NCBI RefSeq assembly: GCF_013408175.1
Contig: NZ_JACBYW010000005.1
Span: forward strand, 372,001 to 436,000
DNA length: 64,000 nt
DNA from: Actinopolyspora biskrensis
GTDB taxonomy: Bacteria > Actinomycetota > Actinomycetes > Mycobacteriales > Pseudonocardiaceae
Direction of reading: 5' to 3'
In this document: piece after piece, positions 1 through 8,961 of the stretch
Layout: every line of letters starts with the position of its first letter
How positions within the stretch are numbered: the first letter of the stretch is position 1
Made by a program: the position numbers and the translations under genes
Notes under the pieces: model-generated
Seen by the model: only the letters and a program-made list of their open reading frames with translations
What the model was told of the DNA's origin: nothing
The model's database searches: none

Positions 1-294
1 GGGGGAGTCCTGCGACCACGTCAGCCGGTGCAGCAACCCGGTGGCCCACAGGGGCCGCGCCGGGTCCGCGACGAGTCCACGCCAGACGGTCAGCAGCCGT
101 CGCCGCCGCTCGTCCCCGGCCTCGTCCGGAGCCCTTCCGGCACGCAGGACCGCGAGTAATCGTGCTTCGTTCTCGTCCAGGGCGCTCGTCCTCTCGCCTA
201 CGCCGCCCGCCGTTCCAGCGGTGCTCTGTCGAGGGTGCTCTCGTTCCGCCGTCCGAGCGACAGGTGGGACGGCGTCGTACGACCGGGTCGCCAC
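1..294 (-). CDS. Partial hypothetical protein, N-terminal 98 residues
   Basis: An open frame runs off the left edge of the window on the minus strand. The best start is a GTG at 294, 14 bases after the stop of the large ADP-ribosylglycohydrolase protein, so the two are probably co-transcribed. The visible part is hydrophilic and rich in Arg, Ala and Glu, with no signal peptide. A later stretch (WRGLVADPARPLWATGLLHR) looks like a folded helical region. There is no clear ribosome binding site. I do not recognise the family. Coding status rests on codon use and on the close spacing. Confidence 0.45.
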   Translation of the reverse strand, partial: MATRSYDAVPPVARTAEREHPRQSTAGTAGGVGERTSALDENEARLLAVLRAGRAPDEAGDERRRRLLTVWRGLVADPARPLWATGLLHRLTWSQDSP

Positions 295-308
295 ACCGAT
301 GTATCGGT

Positions 309-3300
309 TCAGCCGCCGCTCCCGTTACGCGCGGCCTCCGCCTCCGGGTAGCGCAGCGTCCATTCCGGGGGCTGTCCACCGGCGGTGAGTTCGGGGAGAC
401 GGTCCCGGTCCGCGAGCAGCGTGTCCACGACTTCGCGCAGCTCCAGCGAGTCGGTCCACTTCGCCGGAAGCGAGTCGTCCCCGCGCGCCGCTCCCAACAG
501 CCCACCGCAGATGGCCGCTGTGGCGGAACTGTTCCCGGAGTGGGTTCCCGCCAGCGTGACGGCGCGCTGCCACGAGTCCGGACGGGAGAGCGCGGCCAGC
601 ACCGCGATGCCCAGCGCGCTCGGTGCCTGCCAGCCGGTACCGAGACGATGCAGCGTTTCGGGGGCCGGACTGCCGCGCTCGGCCAGCCGTACCGCCGAGC
701 GGAGTGCCCGCGCCGTGTTCGCCCCTCCCTCGTACTTGTCCAGTTCGGTCAGCACCGTCTCGACCGCCTCGGAGAGGGGGGCCTCGCTCGTCAGCACGTT
801 GACCAGTCCCGCGAGAGCCCCGGCGGGCAGGTATCCGTCCGGGCTCCCGTGGGTCAGCACGGCTGCCTCCGCACCGAGGGCGAAGGCCTTGCCCGGATCG
901 GGAACGAACAGCCCGAGCGGCGCGGCGCGTGCGGTGGCGAGGAAACCGTCCGCCGAGTTCGGCGGGTTCAACGGGCTCGGAACGGTACCGTGCTCGTCCG
1001 AATCGGCCAGCGCGGCGAGACTCGCGTGATCGGGGAACCGTTGTTCGTTGAGCTCGGGCAGCGCGGCAGGCCACGTCCCGCTTCGCGGAGGCGCGAGCGG
1101 AACTCCCTGGGTACGAATCCACTGCCGCAGGCTCGCGCGTATGCTGTCGACCGTGCTCGTCTCGGACTCGTACAGCTTCCGCCGCAGTTCCGCCCGGATC
1201 GCACCGTGCAGCACGAAAACGAGCTGTTGGGTTATGGCGCTGCCCCGGCCGTGACCACCGAAGACCTCGGGGAGCCCGCTCTCCGGGTCCGCCGGTTCCA
1301 CCTGGTCCGCCCGCGTGAACATCAGCGGGGAGCCGAACGCGTCACCGCAGGCCGTGCCGAGCACGCAGCCCGCGATCCGCTGGCCGGTGTCCAGACTCAA
1401 CGGTGCTTCCCCCGGAAGCCCCGCCGGGGTCTCGGCCTCCGCGCCCCGCCGTCCGAGCAGCCTGCCGGCCTCGTCCGGTCCGAACGCTTCCACCGCCAGG
1501 GCGCGCAACCCCTCGTAGAGCTCGGCGGGGACGTGCTCCTCGCCGTCCTGCACGCGCCGCCACGCGGTCAGCAACCGGGACTCCGCCGTGGACAGCGCGC
1601 CATCGGGGGCGTCCGCGTCGTCGGTGTCGGTGTCCGCGTCGGTGGTCGGGGAGTCGTCGGAGTCGGCGTGCCGTTCCTCCGGCCGGGTTCCGGACGATTC
1701 GGACGAGGGCTCCGATGCGGTGGAAGCGGGCTCGGTGGTTTCCCGCTCGGAGGTGTGCCGTTCATCAGTGTGCTGCTCTGCGGTGCTCTTCCAGTGGATC
1801 CTCAGCTTCGTCGGCTCCGTTCCCGGGGAGTCGGTCGTGCCGCCGTCCGCTTCGGAGCGGCCGGCGGCCTGGAACGCCGCCACGGTGACGGCTTCGTCCG
1901 CGGACCCCGGTGGCGGGGAAGTGTCCGCGGCTTCCGCGTCGGAACCCGGCTCCGCCGTTCCCGGCACGTGTTCCGGAACGTGCGGTTCGCTCGTGTCCGC
2001 CGCGTCGGGCTCGGACTCGGCAGCCCCGGCCCCCTCTGCGGCCGCGTTCTCCGAGAGGGGGAGCTCGTCCTGATCCTGCTCAGCGGTGGTTTCTTGCTCA
2101 GCAGCGACGATTCCACGCCCTGCGGTGGCCGTCTCTTCCGGCCCCGCGGTGTCCGCGGCAGTGATCTCGGTGAAGTCGTCCGTTTCCGCGGTGGGGGGCT
2201 GTACGGTCAACCAGCTCCGCGACCGAGCCGCCGCTGGCTCCTCCGCGGCGGACGGAAGCGGATAGCGCTCGTACCACTCCGGCTCGTCCGGGGGTTCGGG
2301 GCCGAACTCGCGCTCGGCGTCGGCCGCGATCCGCTCGATCGTCTCGCGCAGCTCGAGGGCCCGCACCCATTCGGACGGAATGGAGTCGGCGGACAGCGCC
2401 GCCCCCATGATGTTGCCGCAGACGGAAGCGGTGGAGTCACTGTCGCCCGAGTGGTTGACCGCGAGCAGCACCGCATCGGCGAACGAGCCGGGATGGGTCA
2501 TCGCCGCGTACACGGCGATCCCGAGCGCCTCCTCGCCGACCCATCCGCCGCCGAGCTGCCGCGCGATGACCTCGGGGCCGGTTTCCCCGGCGGCGGCGAG
2601 CTCCGCGGCCCGTTTCAGGCAGGCCGTGGTCTCCTGGTGCTCGTCCCAGGTGGACAGTTCACGCAGCGCCCTGTCGAGGGCCTCCCGCACGGTGCGTCCG
2701 TCGAGGAGGACGCGCACCAGAACGGCGAGGGCACCCGCGGGCAGGTACCCGCTCGGATGACCGTGTGTCAGCACGGCCGTTCGTACTCCCATGCGGAACA
2801 CTTCCGAGGGGTCGGTGGACCACAACGCGGCCGGCGCCGCGCGCATCACCCCGCCACAGCCCTTGGAGTCGTTCAGCGGGCTGTCCACCGAACCGGTCCT
2901 CCTGCCGCTGGCGAACCCGTGGAGCGCCTGGATGCACGTGGTCCCCGGGGCGCGTCGGGTGAACAGTTCACGCACCCGGATCAACCAGCCGTCCGGAGCG
3001 TGCGCGTCCCCGGGGGCACGCGCGTCCTTCCAGTCGAACCCCTGGGTGTGCAGCCAGCGTTGGTAGGCGTGTTGGACCAGTTCGGCCGGATCGGTCGGCT
3101 CGCCCGAACGGCGGCCGACACCGGCACGGATGATCCCGTCCATTGTGAACAGAGTCATCTGGGTGTCGTCGCTGACCACGGCCGAACCGGCCGCCGAGTC
3201 GGGAAACCCGGTGACCCCCTGGGGCCCGAACCTCTGCCGGATCGTCGGCAGCGAATCGAACTCGACGATGTAGCCGAGAGCGTCGCCGACGGCTCCGCCC

Positions 3301-5438
3301 AGCAGCGAACCGAGCAGCCCGCCCGAGGTGGAGCACCCGCTCCGGGAGTCCTCGGTCGTCCGGGACTTCCCGGGCTCGTCCCGCGCGGGCTCGGCGTCCT
3401 CCACCTGGTTCTCCGGCTCCGAGGCGTCTTCCGCGGGGTCCGAGCCCTCCCCGTTCTCCGCGGTCTCCGGCCCCTCCGCGGCGAAGACCTCTGGGCCGGG
3501 GAAGGCGGGCCCGAACTCCAGGGCGGAGACATCCCCCCTGCCCGGATAGCGCCGGGCCCACTGCTCGTCCTCGGGGGGATTCGCCCCGAACTCCAGCAGC
3601 GCGTCCTTGGCCAGGTTCGTGATCGCTTCACGGGCGTGCAGGTCCCGTAACCACACTCCGGGCAGCGCCGAGCTGCCGTGCACGGCACCGGCGAGGGCTC
3701 CGCAGATCGCCCCCGTCGAATCGCTGTCCCCGGAATGATTGACCGCGAGCAGCACCGCACCGGCGAGGCTGTCGGTGCTCAGCACCGCGCAGACGGCGAT
3801 GGACAGCGCCTCTGGGGCCGACCAGCCGGCCCCGAGCACGTCCTTGAGGCGCTCGGGACTCGGTTTCCCGTGCTCGGCCAGGCTCACCGCGGAGGCCAGC
3901 GCCCGTTCCGTGGTGGAGTCGGGAGCGTGCTCGGCGAGGATCGAGCGGGCCTCGGTCAAGGCCTCGGGCAGCTGCACACCGTCCAGCAACCGACGCAGCA
4001 GCACCGCGAACACTCCCGCGGGCAGGTAGCCGCCGGGGGAGCCGTGGGTCAGCGCGGCGCAGCCCGCGGCCAGTTCGAACACCTCGCGCGGGTCGGTCGA
4101 CCACAGCGCGGCCGGGAGCGCGCGCAACACACCGCCGTGCGCGTCGGAGCGGTACAGCGGGGCACCGATGCTGCCCGGAGTCCCCGCGGAGACGAACTCG
4201 CGCAGGGCGCTTATGTTGCTGCTGGCCGGTGAACGCACCGAGAAGAGCTCGGGGAGCTCGACCAGCCAGCCGTCCGGTTCGGGATGTGTCTCCGCGAAAG
4301 GCCCCGCCGCGCGCTGCCAGGAATACCCCTGGGTGTGCAGCCAGCGTTGCAGGCCCAGCTGGACGGAGGCCAACGGTGTGGTGGCGGCGCCCGAGCGGAC
4401 CGCGACGTGTCCCCGGATCATCCCCTCGACGGCGAACAGGGCCAGCTGCACGTCGTCGGTGAACTCCCCCGCGTGCTCCCCGCCGCGGTCGTAGTCGGTT
4501 ATGCCCTCCGCGCCGTAGCGGCTCCTGATCTGCTCGACCGGGTAGAACTCGACGGGCGCTCCCAGCGCGTCTCCCGCCGCCGCGGTCAGCAGACTCCCGA
4601 GGAAACGGTCCCCGAACGGTTCCGTGCCGACCGGTTCGCGCTCGGTGGACTCAGCGGGCCCCGGCTCCGCCTCCGGGGCGCTGCCCTCGGAGGCCCGCAC
4701 CGGTTCGGCCTCGGCGGGGGCCTCGTTCCGGGAGTGCCCGTTGGACCGCTCGACGTTCTCGAGGTCGGCCCGCGCGGTGACGGAGGTGGCCTCGGCGGGG
4801 CCGCCGCCCGCTCGGCCCGCGGGGGCGTCGTTGATCTCCACGGGAAGACCGGCGGCCCGGATCAGGTCCTCGCAGGGGACGCGGACCTTGGTCGAGCTGG
4901 CGGGGTTCACCTGGAGGTCGACACCGACCGGGCGCATTCCCGCGAGGGAGCGCCCGGTCATGCGTTGCCAGCTGGTCCAGTTCTGCGGCAACTGCGCTTC
5001 CGAGGTGAAGACTTGGAGCTGCCTGCGCCCGGAGTGGTGTTCGAGGGTGAACAGGCCGTCGCCCTGCGGCTGCGCGAACAGGATGAGCTCGGCCTCCAGC
5101 AGCGCCCCCAGCAGCGTCTGACCCGGCGCGTAACCGGTGCTCGTGAGTTGCAGGGCCCGTTCCACGTCGTTGGCGGGAGCGGGCAGACGCAGTGCCACGG
5201 GGGAGGGGCGGTAGTTCGGGTTCGGGGAGAACTCCTCCGTGAGCTGCCCGCGTTCGTCCACGCGGAATCCCCCTATGAAACCCCACGGCGGCACCTCCGC
5301 GCTGGGGTCGGTGAAGATCGGATCCACCACGTACAGCCAGCTGTTCGGCTGCTGCGCTGCCTGTTCCCGCATCGCGGGTGTAATAGCCGGTCGGCTCGGC
5401 TGCTGACTGCTCATCTCCCCCGCTGCTTCCCGTGTCAA
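309..5438 (-). CDS. SseB/T7SS-associated-like protein with three tandem ADP-ribosylglycohydrolase (DraG/ARH) domains
   Basis: This is a 1709-residue multidomain protein. Residues about 30-195 resemble the SseB-like N-terminal domain of proteins annotated as type VII secretion-associated (PPWGFIGGF, NPNYRPSP, LQLTSTGY). Three ARH/DraG domains follow at about 277-622, 707-1046 and 1353-1680. Domain 1 has GDALG at 289, TDD at 327 and GDSDST at 570. Domain 2 has GDALG at 718, SDDTQM at 756 and GDSDST at 998. These are the Mg2+ and ADP-ribose binding signatures that remove ADP-ribose from proteins. In domain 3 they read GDAFG, ITQQ and GNSSAT, so the metal ligands are lost. Linkers at about 200-275, 625-705 and 1060-1290 are acidic and disordered. 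The start is TTG 5438, or ATG 5414, which follows a GGGGGAG run too closely. No secretion signal is visible. The substrate is unknown. Confidence 0.85.
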   Translation of the reverse strand: MTREAAGEMSSQQPSRPAITPAMREQAAQQPNSWLYVVDPIFTDPSAEVPPWGFIGGFRVDERGQLTEEFSPNPNYRPSPVALRLPAPANDVERALQLTSTGYAPGQTLLGALLEAELILFAQPQGDGLFTLEHHSGRRQLQVFTSEAQLPQNWTSWQRMTGRSLAGMRPVGVDLQVNPASSTKVRVPCEDLIRAAGLPVEINDAPAGRAGGGPAEATSVTARADLENVERSNGHSRNEAPAEAEPVRASEGSAPEAEPGPAESTEREPVGTEPFGDRFLGSLLTAAAGDALGAPVEFYPVEQIRSRYGAEGITDYDRGGEHAGEFTDDVQLALFAVEGMIRGHVAVRSGAATTPLASVQLGLQRWLHTQGYSWQRAAGPFAETHPEPDGWLVELPELFSVRSPASSNISALREFVSAGTPGSIGAPLYRSDAHGGVLRALPAALWSTDPREVFELAAGCAALTHGSPGGYLPAGVFAVLLRRLLDGVQLPEALTEARSILAEHAPDSTTERALASAVSLAEHGKPSPERLKDVLGAGWSAPEALSIAVCAVLSTDSLAGAVLLAVNHSGDSDSTGAICGALAGAVHGSSALPGVWLRDLHAREAITNLAKDALLEFGANPPEDEQWARRYPGRGDVSALEFGPAFPGPEVFAAEGPETAENGEGSDPAEDASEPENQVEDAEPARDEPGKSRTTEDSRSGCSTSGGLLGSLLGGAVGDALGYIVEFDSLPTIRQRFGPQGVTGFPDSAAGSAVVSDDTQMTLFTMDGIIRAGVGRRSGEPTDPAELVQHAYQRWLHTQGFDWKDARAPGDAHAPDGWLIRVRELFTRRAPGTTCIQALHGFASGRRTGSVDSPLNDSKGCGGVMRAAPAALWSTDPSEVFRMGVRTAVLTHGHPSGYLPAGALAVLVRVLLDGRTVREALDRALRELSTWDEHQETTACLKRAAELAAAGETGPEVIARQLGGGWVGEEALGIAVYAAMTHPGSFADAVLLAVNHSGDSDSTASVCGNIMGAALSADSIPSEWVRALELRETIERIAADAEREFGPEPPDEPEWYERYPLPSAAEEPAAARSRSWLTVQPPTAETDDFTEITAADTAGPEETATAGRGIVAAEQETTAEQDQDELPLSENAAAEGAGAAESEPDAADTSEPHVPEHVPGTAEPGSDAEAADTSPPPGSADEAVTVAAFQAAGRSEADGGTTDSPGTEPTKLRIHWKSTAEQHTDERHTSERETTEPASTASEPSSESSGTRPEERHADSDDSPTTDADTDTDDADAPDGALSTAESRLLTAWRRVQDGEEHVPAELYEGLRALAVEAFGPDEAGRLLGRRGAEAETPAGLPGEAPLSLDTGQRIAGCVLGTACGDAFGSPLMFTRADQVEPADPESGLPEVFGGHGRGSAITQQLVFVLHGAIRAELRRKLYESETSTVDSIRASLRQWIRTQGVPLAPPRSGTWPAALPELNEQRFPDHASLAALADSDEHGTVPSPLNPPNSADGFLATARAAPLGLFVPDPGKAFALGAEAAVLTHGSPDGYLPAGALAGLVNVLTSEAPLSEAVETVLTELDKYEGGANTARALRSAVRLAERGSPAPETLHRLGTGWQAPSALGIAVLAALSRPDSWQRAVTLAGTHSGNSSATAAICGGLLGAARGDDSLPAKWTDSLELREVVDTLLADRDRLPELTAGGQPPEWTLRYPEAEAARNGSGG

Positions 5439-6103
5439 GTTCGTCGGTGTGCCCCAGGGAACCCCCTCACCTGCCGGAGGCGACCTCCCGTGGAACGCGC
5501 CCGATCGGGCGTGACGATCGGACGCGACCAGACAAGCGATCGGTTCCGCGCGTCACTGCACGACCGTTACTGTCTCATGACCTTGTGGAATGAATATCGG
5601 TATATCCTGTTTACCAAAAGCGAAGGACCTGGACGTGTGCTGTGACGGGGCCCGACCTCGGGAACCGATGACCCGGCGGCGACCGGAGCGTCGGGGGTAA
5701 CTTCCGTGCCGCCGCCGGGCGGACGCCCCGAGGGCGCCCCACGAGCATGGCGGTGAATCCGGTCCCGGTGGGGCGAGTCGCTCCGAATTACGCCGAAAGG
5801 CTCACGGGGTTCTGCTGCTTCGGGAGTCGCGGAGTTCTTCCGGTGCCGAGCCGGGATCCGGGGCGGTCGGGTAGGTGCGCGTGATCCGGCACGGGTCGTG
5901 TGCTCGCGTTGTGCTCGGAAGAAGCTTCCCGGAGGCTCTTGTCGTCTCCGCGCGCGTGGAGCGGTCCACGCTACTACTTTGAGGCGCGGGGGCCATTCAC
6001 TCGCAAATCGATGCGTGCGGCGAGGCAACTTTTGCGTTCTGTACGCGTCCCCCGGGGTAGCGGGAAGGAAACACTGCGATGCAGGAAGGTGGACGTTGTC
6101 CGT
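5439..6103. other. Intergenic region, no gene seen
   Basis: These 665 bases separate the divergent large ARH gene and the exported-protein gene. An AT-rich patch at about 5570-5630 is the likeliest place for promoters. No convincing coding frame, RNA gene or terminator could be picked out. The open frames that cross it have poor codon use and are extensions of flanking genes. Confidence 0.5.
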
Positions 6104-7042
6104 ATGCGTAGGACTTTCGCTGTGGCGGCCGCGGCCTTGACCTTTTTCGGTGGTGTGGGAACGGCTGCCGCCGTGAACGCGCCCGAGGATTCCGAGGCGA
6201 ATTCGTCCCGGGGCGCTTCGGAGCGGAACGGCCTGTTCACCAGCGTCACGGGAAAGCTGGTCCGGGGCGAATCGGGATATTCCATAACGGGGGAGAACAG
6301 CGGTGATCGGTATCAGCTGTCCTCGGATTCCGGAATTCTGCGTCCCTACGTCGGCGAGCGGGTCAAGGTCACGGGCAGTACCCCTGGCGGCCCGAGCGGC
6401 GGCGCCGACCGGTTGACCGTGCGCACGGTGGAACCGGTCGCCCGTGGCGAGCAGCTCCCCGGGCGCGGGACCACGGAACTGCGGTTCGAGGTGAGCACGG
6501 ACGGGAACGTTCCCGACGGGATGACGTTCTACGGTCTGTTCGGCAAGCCCGGGCCCGACCCCAACGGCAAGGTGGCGGGCATCGAGGAACTCGGCGCGAT
6601 CGCGCTGAACGATTTCGACGGTGACGGGGTGTACACCGCCCCGCTCGGGATGAAGCGGGACAGTCGGGTCGTGGCCCGCATCGCCGCGGGCAGCACCGCC
6701 ACGGGGCCGCGCGAGGTGATCCACCCGCAGAGCATCGTGCAGCGGGACAACACGGTCGTGCTGGACGGGGACACCACGGTGTCGACGGACTACCGGGCCG
6801 TTCGTTCCTGCGGCGATGTCCCGTTCACTCCTGATTCGGACCACGGGGCCTTCGGGATACGGGCGACCGGGGTCGACTGCGGGCTCGCCCGTCAGGTCGC
6901 GGCCGACGCGGAGGACAACCTCGGGGACAGCTACCGCAGTCACGAGTTCACCTGCCTGGCCGACGAGTCCGACAGTGAGCTCGGAGGCTACGACTACACC
7001 TGCAGGCACGGAGTGCGGAAGGTGACTTTCGCGGCTTCCTGA
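6104..7042 (+). CDS. Exported protein of unknown function
   Basis: This 312-residue protein starts with a typical Sec signal peptide: Met-Arg-Arg, then a hydrophobic core from about residue 4 to 23 ending in an Ala-rich cleavage site (GTAAA). The mature N-terminus carries a small beta-rich module (SVTGKLVRG, YVGERVKVTG) that resembles an OB-fold or DUF5666-like segment. The C-terminal third contains four cysteines (two near 235-260, two in the last 30 residues) that could form disulfides. ATG 6104 is chosen because the signal peptide begins there; AGGAAGG lies about 11 bases upstream. An in-frame GTG at 6089 is the alternative. No enzyme motif is seen. Confidence 0.75.
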   Translation: MRRTFAVAAAALTFFGGVGTAAAVNAPEDSEANSSRGASERNGLFTSVTGKLVRGESGYSITGENSGDRYQLSSDSGILRPYVGERVKVTGSTPGGPSGGADRLTVRTVEPVARGEQLPGRGTTELRFEVSTDGNVPDGMTFYGLFGKPGPDPNGKVAGIEELGAIALNDFDGDGVYTAPLGMKRDSRVVARIAAGSTATGPREVIHPQSIVQRDNTVVLDGDTTVSTDYRAVRSCGDVPFTPDSDHGAFGIRATGVDCGLARQVAADAEDNLGDSYRSHEFTCLADESDSELGGYDYTCRHGVRKVTFAAS

Positions 7043-7053
7043 GCCGTGCCCGT

Positions 7054-7083
7054 CCCTCCGGGAGGTCGCTCCCTCCCGGAGGG
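7054..7083 (+). terminator. Hairpin after the exported-protein gene
   Basis: An 11-bp perfect inverted repeat, CCCTCCGGGAG and CTCCCGGAGGG, is separated by 8 bases and begins 11 bases after the stop at 7042. There is no T tract, which is common for actinobacterial terminators. Its position fits termination of the upstream gene before the FkbM methyltransferase. Confidence 0.5.
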
Positions 7084-7225
7084 GTCTCCGGCGCGGCCGG
7101 GCTCGGTCCGCGCCCCTAGGGGAACACGTCGGGTGGCTGTTCGGGCACGTGCCGTATTCGACCTATGTGGACAAAAAATAGAGTGGGGAGGGAACTCGGG
7201 GCCGGATTTCGAAGGGGAACCCCAC

Positions 7226-8020
7226 ATGTCGGACGAACGGGCCGGTTGCGGAGGGCGTCATCCACGGGGCGCGGGAGCGGACTCCCGCTGCCGCCGCCTC
7301 CGCGCGCTGGATTCGGTGCTGCGGGGGGCTGCGCGGCTGTCGGTGATCGAACCGGAGGTGGACGGCCTGGGAGAGCTGGTGGGAACCGGTGCGGTGTGCT
7401 TCGACATCGGCGCGGCGTACGGGATGTACAGCTTTTCGCTGGCTCGTCTCGTCGGAACCGCGGGTGAGGTTCACTCCTTCGAGCCCCAGCGCAAGCCGTA
7501 CCGGATTCTCGCGGCAGGAGCGAGGCTGGCCGGGGTGCGCAACATGCGCGTCGACCACGCCGCGTTGGGAAACCGCCCCGGAACGCGTGTTCTCACCGTT
7601 CCCACCCGGTTCGGTTTCCCGATTCACGGGCACGCCCATGTGAGTGACGATGTGCTCGTTCCGGGAGAAGGCGGTCTTTTCCGGGGAAAGCGTTCCGTGC
7701 CGAGCGAGACCTTCTCGGTGGACCGGATACGGCACGCTCGCGGTCTGAGCCGGATCGATTTCATGAAAATCGATGTCGAGGGATACGAGCCCTCGGTTCT
7801 GGAGGGAGCGGAGGAAACCCTGGAGAATTGTCGCCCGAAAATACTCCTGGAGATCGAGGAACGTCATCTCGCGCGGTACGGAACCGATCCGGAAAAAATC
7901 ACGGGGTGGCTGAGCGATCTGGGATACGGCGCCCACGTGCGGCACGGAGGAGAATGGGAACCCGTGGAACGGGTTACCGGGTGGAAAAGGAACTACCTCT
8001 TCACGGCGCGGACGACGTGA
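7226..8020 (+). CDS. FkbM family SAM-dependent methyltransferase
   Basis: This 264-residue protein has a class I methyltransferase fold. The SAM-binding motif I is FDIGAAYGMYSF at about 59-70, followed by the FEPQ acidic strand and the FMKIDVEGYE motif near 176-185. The last is diagnostic of FkbM-type O-methyltransferases acting on sugars, lipids or polyketides. ATG 7226 is preceded by GAAGGGG. The gene stands alone, with no glycosyltransferase or biosynthetic cluster beside it, so the substrate cannot be inferred. Family assignment is firm; function is generic. Confidence 0.8.
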   Translation: MSDERAGCGGRHPRGAGADSRCRRLRALDSVLRGAARLSVIEPEVDGLGELVGTGAVCFDIGAAYGMYSFSLARLVGTAGEVHSFEPQRKPYRILAAGARLAGVRNMRVDHAALGNRPGTRVLTVPTRFGFPIHGHAHVSDDVLVPGEGGLFRGKRSVPSETFSVDRIRHARGLSRIDFMKIDVEGYEPSVLEGAEETLENCRPKILLEIEERHLARYGTDPEKITGWLSDLGYGAHVRHGGEWEPVERVTGWKRNYLFTARTT

Positions 8021-8181
8021 GTTCCGCCGTGTGGCGCACCGGGACGGCGAGCCCGTGCGTTCCTGGTCGACGCACCCCGCAACGCCGCGAGGCCGCTCCC
8101 CGATGTCGGGAGCACGCTCGCGAGATCGCGAGAGGGTCCGCCGAGCAACCACCTGCGACAAGGGCGGACCGAGGACTCCGA

Positions 8182-8946
8182 TCAGCCTGCGCGGGACAGC
8201 CGCGGCCGTTCCCTGCCCGCCCCCAGCGCGGACTCGTACCTGCGCAGCACGAGCTCGGCGATCCCGTGGTCGGCGCCCATGGTCTCGGCCAGCAGCGGAG
8301 CGGAGGTGCACTCCCGTGCGCGTTCGAGCACGCGGTCGGGAAGCCGCCCCGGGGCGAGGAACCACGAGCCGACGGCGAAACGCCGTGCGCCGGCGGCGCG
8401 CAGTCGCTCCACGGCGGTGGGGACGTCGGGCTCGGCGGCCGCGGCGAAGGCCGCGACCACCCCGGCCCACGAAGTGCCGCGCCGCCACGTTTCGGCCACG
8501 TCGGCGACGAGTTCGTTCGCCGGAGGATGGGCGGAACCGGCGCCGGCGAGTACGACACCGAGCTCCTCGTCGTCCGGGTCGGCACCGGCGTGCAACAGCC
8601 TGCGCCAAGCCGCTCCGCGCAGCCGCGGATCGGGTCCGAGCACGTCGGCCGTTCGGACCCGCAGCAGCGGGTTCCGCTCCTGCGCCTCGGCCACGGCGGT
8701 GGGGATGTCCACGCTCGCGTGGTAGGCGTGGCCGAGCAGCAGCGGAACCACCACCGCACTGCTGTGGCCGTCGGAGTGCACGGAATCGAGCACGTCGCCG
8801 AGAGCGGGGGCGGACAGGTCGAGAAAAGCCGTGCGCACGTCCAGCTCGGGGCGCACTGAGCGGACCACGTCCAGCAACCCCCGAATGGTGGCTGCCGAAC
8901 GCGGGTCACGACTGCCGTGCGCCACCGCGACCAGCGGGGCGTTCAT
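8182..8946 (-). CDS. Sirohydrochlorin chelatase-like protein (CbiX family)
   Basis: This 254-residue protein has two CbiX half-domains. The first opens with VAVAHGSRDPRS and contains VVPLLLGHAYHASVDIP, carrying the metal-binding histidines of the type II chelatases. The second (about 130-245) is more diverged. The family inserts Fe2+ or Co2+ into sirohydrochlorin. It lies 15 bases downstream of cysN, in a strand-matched run with sulfite reductase, which needs siroheme. Iron insertion to make siroheme is therefore the most likely role, as for the Rv2393 homologue next to cysH in Mycobacterium. Confidence 0.85.
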   Translation of the reverse strand: MNAPLVAVAHGSRDPRSAATIRGLLDVVRSVRPELDVRTAFLDLSAPALGDVLDSVHSDGHSSAVVVPLLLGHAYHASVDIPTAVAEAQERNPLLRVRTADVLGPDPRLRGAAWRRLLHAGADPDDEELGVVLAGAGSAHPPANELVADVAETWRRGTSWAGVVAAFAAAAEPDVPTAVERLRAAGARRFAVGSWFLAPGRLPDRVLERARECTSAPLLAETMGADHGIAELVLRRYESALGAGRERPRLSRAG

Positions 8947-8961
8947 CCCGGTCTCCAGGAA

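Noticed and set aside
162-3650. Very long open frame on the plus strand opposite the ARH protein
   Set aside because: It is antisense to a protein with clear ARH motifs; high GC keeps the opposite frame free of stops, and its sequence is Arg/Gly-rich without any domain.
6990-7225. Small gene between the exported protein and FkbM methyltransferase
   Set aside because: Frames here are extensions of the methyltransferase or antisense; ATG 7226 has its own ribosome site and begins the family-like protein.
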